From positions 13,268,001 to 13,332,000 of the forward strand of contig CAVNZM010000002.1 of assembly GCA_963693365.1 (NCBI GenBank): a stretch of DNA of 64,000 bases, in the 5' to 3' direction. The position numbers and the translations under genes are program-made. This document shows, in pieces, positions 48,592 to 64,000 of the stretch (the first letter of the stretch is position 1; each line of letters opens with the position of its first letter). Under the pieces are notes generated by a model that did not search any database, had not been told where the DNA came from, and was given only the letters and a program-made list of their open reading frames with translations. Source of the DNA: Amoebidium appalachense (Eukaryota > Ichthyosporea).

Positions 48592-49189
48592 CGGATTCTG
48601 ACCGGGACGGACAGCCAAAAATCTTATTTCTGGGCTGCTGAAGGCCGAGCCACTAGAGAGACTATCTGCCAACGAGGCACTCAGGCACCCATGGATCAAG
48701 GTGAGTGCACACCACGGTGGGGTGGTGATTGTGTGTGGGTTAAATTTCAGTAACCTGATTTTAGCGGAGTTACGGGTGGAATATGTTTTGTAGGCAGCAT
48801 GACAGTTGGGATTTGTGTGATGCAGAGGCTGGGGCTATGTAGTGACAATTGGTATTTGGTTTTCTTGTAACGCAGAAAGGGAGTAGGCTTATGTGTGTGA
48901 TATATTGCAGCCAGATGAAGGATATATTTTTTTTTGGGGGGCGGGGGGGGGGGGAGGGGGGGGGGAGGGGAGGATAGGGCCAACTGTATATGGTGCACAC
49001 GGACATGTTTATTCGCCAAGGGGATTCTGGGCAGTCTTTCGTTCGGTAGGCAAGACAGATATCTGGTGCTTTCAAGGTGTGTATCCACAAAGGAGATTAA
49101 TGAAGCGAAGAGCCTAATAATAAGCTTATACACTTGCCTCTAATGTGATATGCATGCAGTTTCTTGGGGACCGCAGCAAGCTGGTGTGA
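44675..49189 (+). CDS. CaMK-type serine/threonine protein kinase
   Basis: Nine exons: 44675-44838, 45523-45729, 46242-46352, 46731-46842, 47171-47216, 47582-47640, 47941-48073, 48615-48700, 49160-49189. Phases join, giving 315 residues that are nearly all kinase domain. Motifs in order: glycine loop LRQLGRGNFSYVFLV, ATP-binding Lys in LYALKLVIK, alpha-C Glu in RLQQEIDAL, hinge YIVLEYCPGGELLDYL, catalytic loop GIVHRDLKPDNILL, metal-binding SDFGV, activation end STCGTPHYMAPEI, DLWSCGVILYNLLSGMYPF, and C-lobe LLKAEPLERLSANEALRHPW. The CGTP-YMAPE and PFDD/RLS-EAL-HPW features place it with CaMK/CDPK/DAPK-like kinases. There is no autoinhibitory or EF-hand region; the protein ends ten residues after HPWIK. 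The start is the first in-frame ATG; an upstream 5' exon using the acceptor cctagcacag (44699) cannot be excluded. Substrate unknown. Confidence 0.92.
45742..45782 (+). repeat. C homopolymers in kinase intron 2
   Basis: C-rich tract, with a second one at 45904-45935. The later introns of this gene instead carry G runs and (GT)n on the sense strand (47410-47440, 47489-47517, 47851-47877, 48555-48591). Confidence 0.75.
48119..48540 (+). repeat. (GT)n/(CG)n microsatellite series
   Basis: (GT)n tracts at 48119-48170, 48262-48299 and 48427-48535 with (CG)n islands, followed by a G run of about 36 bases (48555-48591). All within the kinase intron between exons 7 and 8. Confidence 0.8.
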
Positions 49190-49537
49190 GTGGCCCACTC
49201 AGGCAATTTTACCTGGGAGGGCCGATGCGACTTGGTGCCGTGGTATCTGCACTGCTGCACAACATTCGAGAATATCATGTGCTGGAGCCTCGGTGTAACG
49301 GCACACATAGATTGTGATCTAACGCTGGTTGTATGTGGATGAAATGCAACATGGAAGCACATATGTTCCCCTAGTTGACTAGTTGATGCATATGTATGAA
49401 CGAAGGATTTATTAATCATTTATGGGAAAGGGGCTGCTTTTGGGGTGTTACTGGGCAAATTGGTTAGTGCAATATTATTCTCCCTGTCTTTCCTCTGTTT
49501 AATTTCCATTTTTTTTCATTTTCATTTCCTTTCTGTG

Positions 49538-49546
49538 GTTTTTTTT

Positions 49547-49587
<41 letters not shown>

Positions 49588-49773
49588 GGCAGGATGTATT
49601 AGGCACGAATGTCTGGCAGCAGCAGCACACACACAATAGGTGATTATAAATCGGTAGGGTTTTTTTTTTTTTTTTTTTTTTTTTTTTGTGGGGGGGGGGG
49701 GGGGCAGGATGTATTAGGCACGAATGTCTGGCAGCAGCAGCACACACACAATAGGTGTTTATAAATCGGTAGG
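49538..49773 (+). repeat. Tandem duplication including T(n)G(n) tracts
   Basis: Two units, each made of a T run, a G run and the same 70-base segment ('gcaggatgtattaggcacga' ... 'ataaatcggtagg'), which differs at a single base or so (49589-49659 and 49704-49773). The homopolymers differ in length between units (G run 30 versus about 15). Confidence 0.88.
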
Positions 49774-50071
49774 CGGGGGTGCAGATGATAGCACACATAG
49801 TCCACACACTGATGGCGTTTGTAACTTCTAGTGGCTTATTATTATTAGGGCCATAGATCGACATTTACTGCAGAGCTATGGTGTATGTATGTTTTGCAAG
49901 TTGAACACAAATTATATTATGTGACTGGTGCACACGACGTGAATTATAGAATTGTCTTGTGCAATGGATGATATACAAATACCATATGCATATGTATTAA
50001 ATATCAGCTGCAGCCTCTGAGCACAAGGCCTCCCTCCCCCCCCCCCCCCCCCCCCCCCCCCGCGGCGCGCG

Positions 50072-50198
50072 GGACGATGGGGTCTCCTTACATTGCATAC
50101 TCTATGTGTATGCATATGCTCTTTTTTCCCCTGCAACATTTGCACATTTTTTTCCGTCGGGGATATGTACTCTGTAATTTGTTGCACAGCAAGGCTTT

Positions 50199-50251
<53 letters not shown>

Positions 50252-50258
50252 CCCCCCC
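50072..50258 (+). repeat. C-tailed dispersed repeat, copy H
   Basis: Begins 'gacgatggggtctcctta', continues 'cattgcatactctatg', 'ttccgtcggggatatgtact' and 'ctgtaatttgttgca', and ends in a C run of about 60 bases (50200-50258). It resembles copy D in reverse complement. Confidence 0.55.
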
Positions 50259-51639
50259 CCCGTGCACGACAAAAATAAAATATTGAATATTTATCATCGT
50301 ATAAAACGGCGCTGGCATATTGTGTGCAAATTTTCAATTCCTAGCGTAGTAAGCATGTTGAAGCGTCAAATTAATTAGTAGAGGCTGCATGAAGTCTGCA
50401 GTCCTATATAGCCGACCCATGGTGTGTCATGGCCATGCATCCCAATGGCATCAGGCTGGCATCGGCCAGTATGTACGTGGCACTGCCCTCATGCATATGT
50501 TCCGATGATCCCCATGATTGGCAGGCTGAGGTGGGCGAGGCAGCTTACTTAAGGAAAAATGAACTGTGAGACTGTGAACATGTGACTTGCAACTATGCAC
50601 ACATGGATGTAGCGGTAGCACGGCGTATCATACTTACTAAACAGCATATACGTACGTACATAATTTCATGATGGCACACACATTCTGGACAAAGGCGATG
50701 ACGTCATAATCCCGCCACGATCTGGGGGGCCTGCTGTTGGCATAACGGCCAACGGGTGTGGGGTTGGCGGGCGATTCAAATTTGAACTAGAGCATTTGAG
50801 AGAGATTATGCCCATGACACCGTGACGGGGCCCTCTGCAGACATGTAGGACAAAGATTCTGCCGCCTTGACAGCATGATTATATTATAATTCCTATCGCA
50901 AGCCATATAGATCTAGACGACAGCGTGGTTAGTAAGAAACCGGCACGTAGGCGGTTGTTAGAGCCAAGCACATGCATTCAAGGTGGAGGCGGGGCACCCA
51001 CATTCTTGGCGAGTGATAGACGGTAGTCGTTCTCAAGAGGTCTAACTTGGGCTAGACCTGTTGCCTCTTCATGTTTTTTGAAGATATGATGACTTCAGCA
51101 ATAACAAGTGTCGCAGCGTAAACTGACGATAGCAGTGCGCGGCAAAGTATAACCAAGGTATGTATGCAGCGTGTAACGGCAGCCTATGGGTGGGTGTGTA
51201 AGTTTGCGCGTGTGCACTTTATATTGTGTCGTAAGTTAGTTTGCGGAGTACTCATATTTAGAATGTGGACCCCAACATGTTAGCCTGTGAATATACTGAT
51301 GTGTTGTAGTCGGTAGTGCTATGTTGTCTGCTTACATATAAAAAATCAAACCACGTTAGCCTGTGAGATACATGGTGCTTTAACCTTCGGTCAGTCAAGC
51401 AAAGAAAGTCTTCTAGTGATCACGTTTCAAGTAGAATTGGTGCTGTTACTATAGTGGTTTTAGACAGGTGGTGTTGCTCCACTGCCATTCTGTGTGTTTC
51501 ACAACTCCCTGTGGTTGAACCAAAGTTTGTAAAAGCTTGACAAGAAAACGGAGCTGTGTGTGGTTTGCATAAGTTGGGGGAACCCTATCTTCAGCATGCT
51601 TTGCCTTTCTGTGTTGGTACACATGTTTAACATGGTTGG

Positions 51640-51975
51640 CATGTGTGGGTGGTGAAGGCATGTGTGCGTGCCAAACTACGCAAAGTTGGGCAGGCGTGCG
51701 TGATTGCATGCGTGCGTGCGTGCGTGCATGTGTGAGGACGTGTGTGCGTGCGTGCGTGTCCGTGCGGGTGTGCAGTCGTTCGTACACGCGCGCACGTGCA
51801 TGTGTGCTTGTGTGCGTGCGCGAGTGCGAGTGCGTGCGTGTGCGTGTGGATGTGCAGTCGCGCATACACATGCGCACGCGTGCGTGTGGATGCGTGTGCG
51901 TGGCATGCGTTCATGCCCGTGCGGGTATGCAGTCGTTCGTACACACGTGTTCCTGTGTGTGTATATCCACACGCG
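51640..51975 (+). repeat. Degenerate tgcg / gcagtcgttcgtacac repeat
   Basis: Three spaced copies of 'gcagtcg(t/c)(t/g)c(g/a)tacac' (near 51770, 51855 and 51930) embedded in tgcg/tgtg repeats. About 80-base period. Confidence 0.65.
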
Positions 51976-52480
51976 GGTGTGTGCCCTCTCCATTTCTGTC
52001 TGTTGCAGCTGTGTGGGTTTATCTTTTGTGCATGATTTTCACCGCATGCACACCCTTCTTGCATGCCTATGCTTTCCCCATGAGTGCGACACTCACACGT
52101 TTGTCCTTTGTGTGTGTGTTTGTGTCCACAAGAACGTGTGCATGCCCGTGTTTGTGACTGTGTAATCGAGTGCGTGCCTGCGTGTGTGCATGGATCCCGG
52201 GGTATGTGTGTAACTGTTCATGTATACCCTCTCTAACCATTTTCAATTTTACCTTCATGATTCCTCACAAGTGCTGTACATACCTGTTCACATGCGGCAT
52301 TTTATGTGAACACCACATCTTACGCATTGTCCGTGTGCAATGGGTGTGTGGATATGGGTGCTGCATGTTCACATTGCAAAGGTAGATCATGCATTTGGGC
52401 TGTCCACACGTGCGCGCGCGCACACACACGCACACACGCACACACTCACCACACACACTCACACGGTGCCTGCCTGCAGC

Positions 52481-64000
<11,520 letters not shown>

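Larger units (their letters stand above)
49190..52480. other. Intergenic region between kinase and kinesin genes
   Basis: No exon series was recognised. It holds a tandem duplication with T(n)G(n) tracts (49538-49773), dispersed-repeat copy H (50072-50258), about 1.2 kb of unique A+T-richer DNA (50280-51500, with one TGACGTCA palindrome near 50699) and a degenerate tgcg/tgtgcagtcg repeat (51640-51960). Confidence 0.6.

Overview
The window is nuclear DNA of an intron-rich eukaryote, probably a single-celled one. Six of the eight gene models are split into many short exons (about 40-210 bases). The introns have GT-AG ends and are largely made of G or C homopolymers (often 20-60 bases), (GT)n/(CA)n and (GA)n tracts. 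Many introns begin directly with (GT)n, so the microsatellite itself supplies the 5' splice site. No bacterial, organellar or viral genes, tRNA, rRNA or CRISPR were seen. I cannot name the species. Gene content (kinesin-4, NSUN6, WDTC1/DCAF-type WD40, Pmp-like beta-helix proteins) only says 'eukaryote, likely protist'.

Layout. (1) 1-1818 (+): the last two coding exons of tubulin-binding cofactor A. (2) 2739-12297 (-): a complete 13-exon NSUN6-type RNA m5C methyltransferase whose exon phases all agree. Its 3' end faces cofactor A across a small shared polyadenylation region. (3) 13894-20623 (+): a complete 13-exon adenosine kinase, divergent from NSUN6. (4) 20624-25700: gene-poor, C-rich repeats. 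(5) 25888-31620: two nearly identical, intronless, secreted beta-helix (Pmp-like) genes in a head-to-head inverted pair. The second is broken by one extra C in a C tract. (6) 34003-43514 (-): a WDTC1/DCAF-type WD40 protein with a TPR insert. (7) 44675-49189 (+): a compact 9-exon CaMK-type Ser/Thr kinase. (8) 52481-64000 (+): at least 32 exons of a kinesin-4/chromokinesin that runs off the window end.

The split genes are ordinary housekeeping functions (tubulin folding, tRNA modification, purine salvage, CUL4-linked WD40 adaptor, signalling kinase, mitotic motor). They do not form one pathway. The unusual material is between and inside them. It includes a dispersed repeat family whose copies end in a C homopolymer, and a hairpin-type inverted-repeat element beside an interstitial mixed TTAGGG/TTTAGGG array in a kinesin intron. 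A 33-bp minisatellite starts exactly at a splice donor, an exon edge is duplicated to give a decoy splice acceptor, and the paired Pmp-like genes differ in a homopolymer that sets the reading frame.

Exon boundaries were read by eye from GT/AG sites, phase continuity and protein family alignment from memory. No search or RNA evidence was available.
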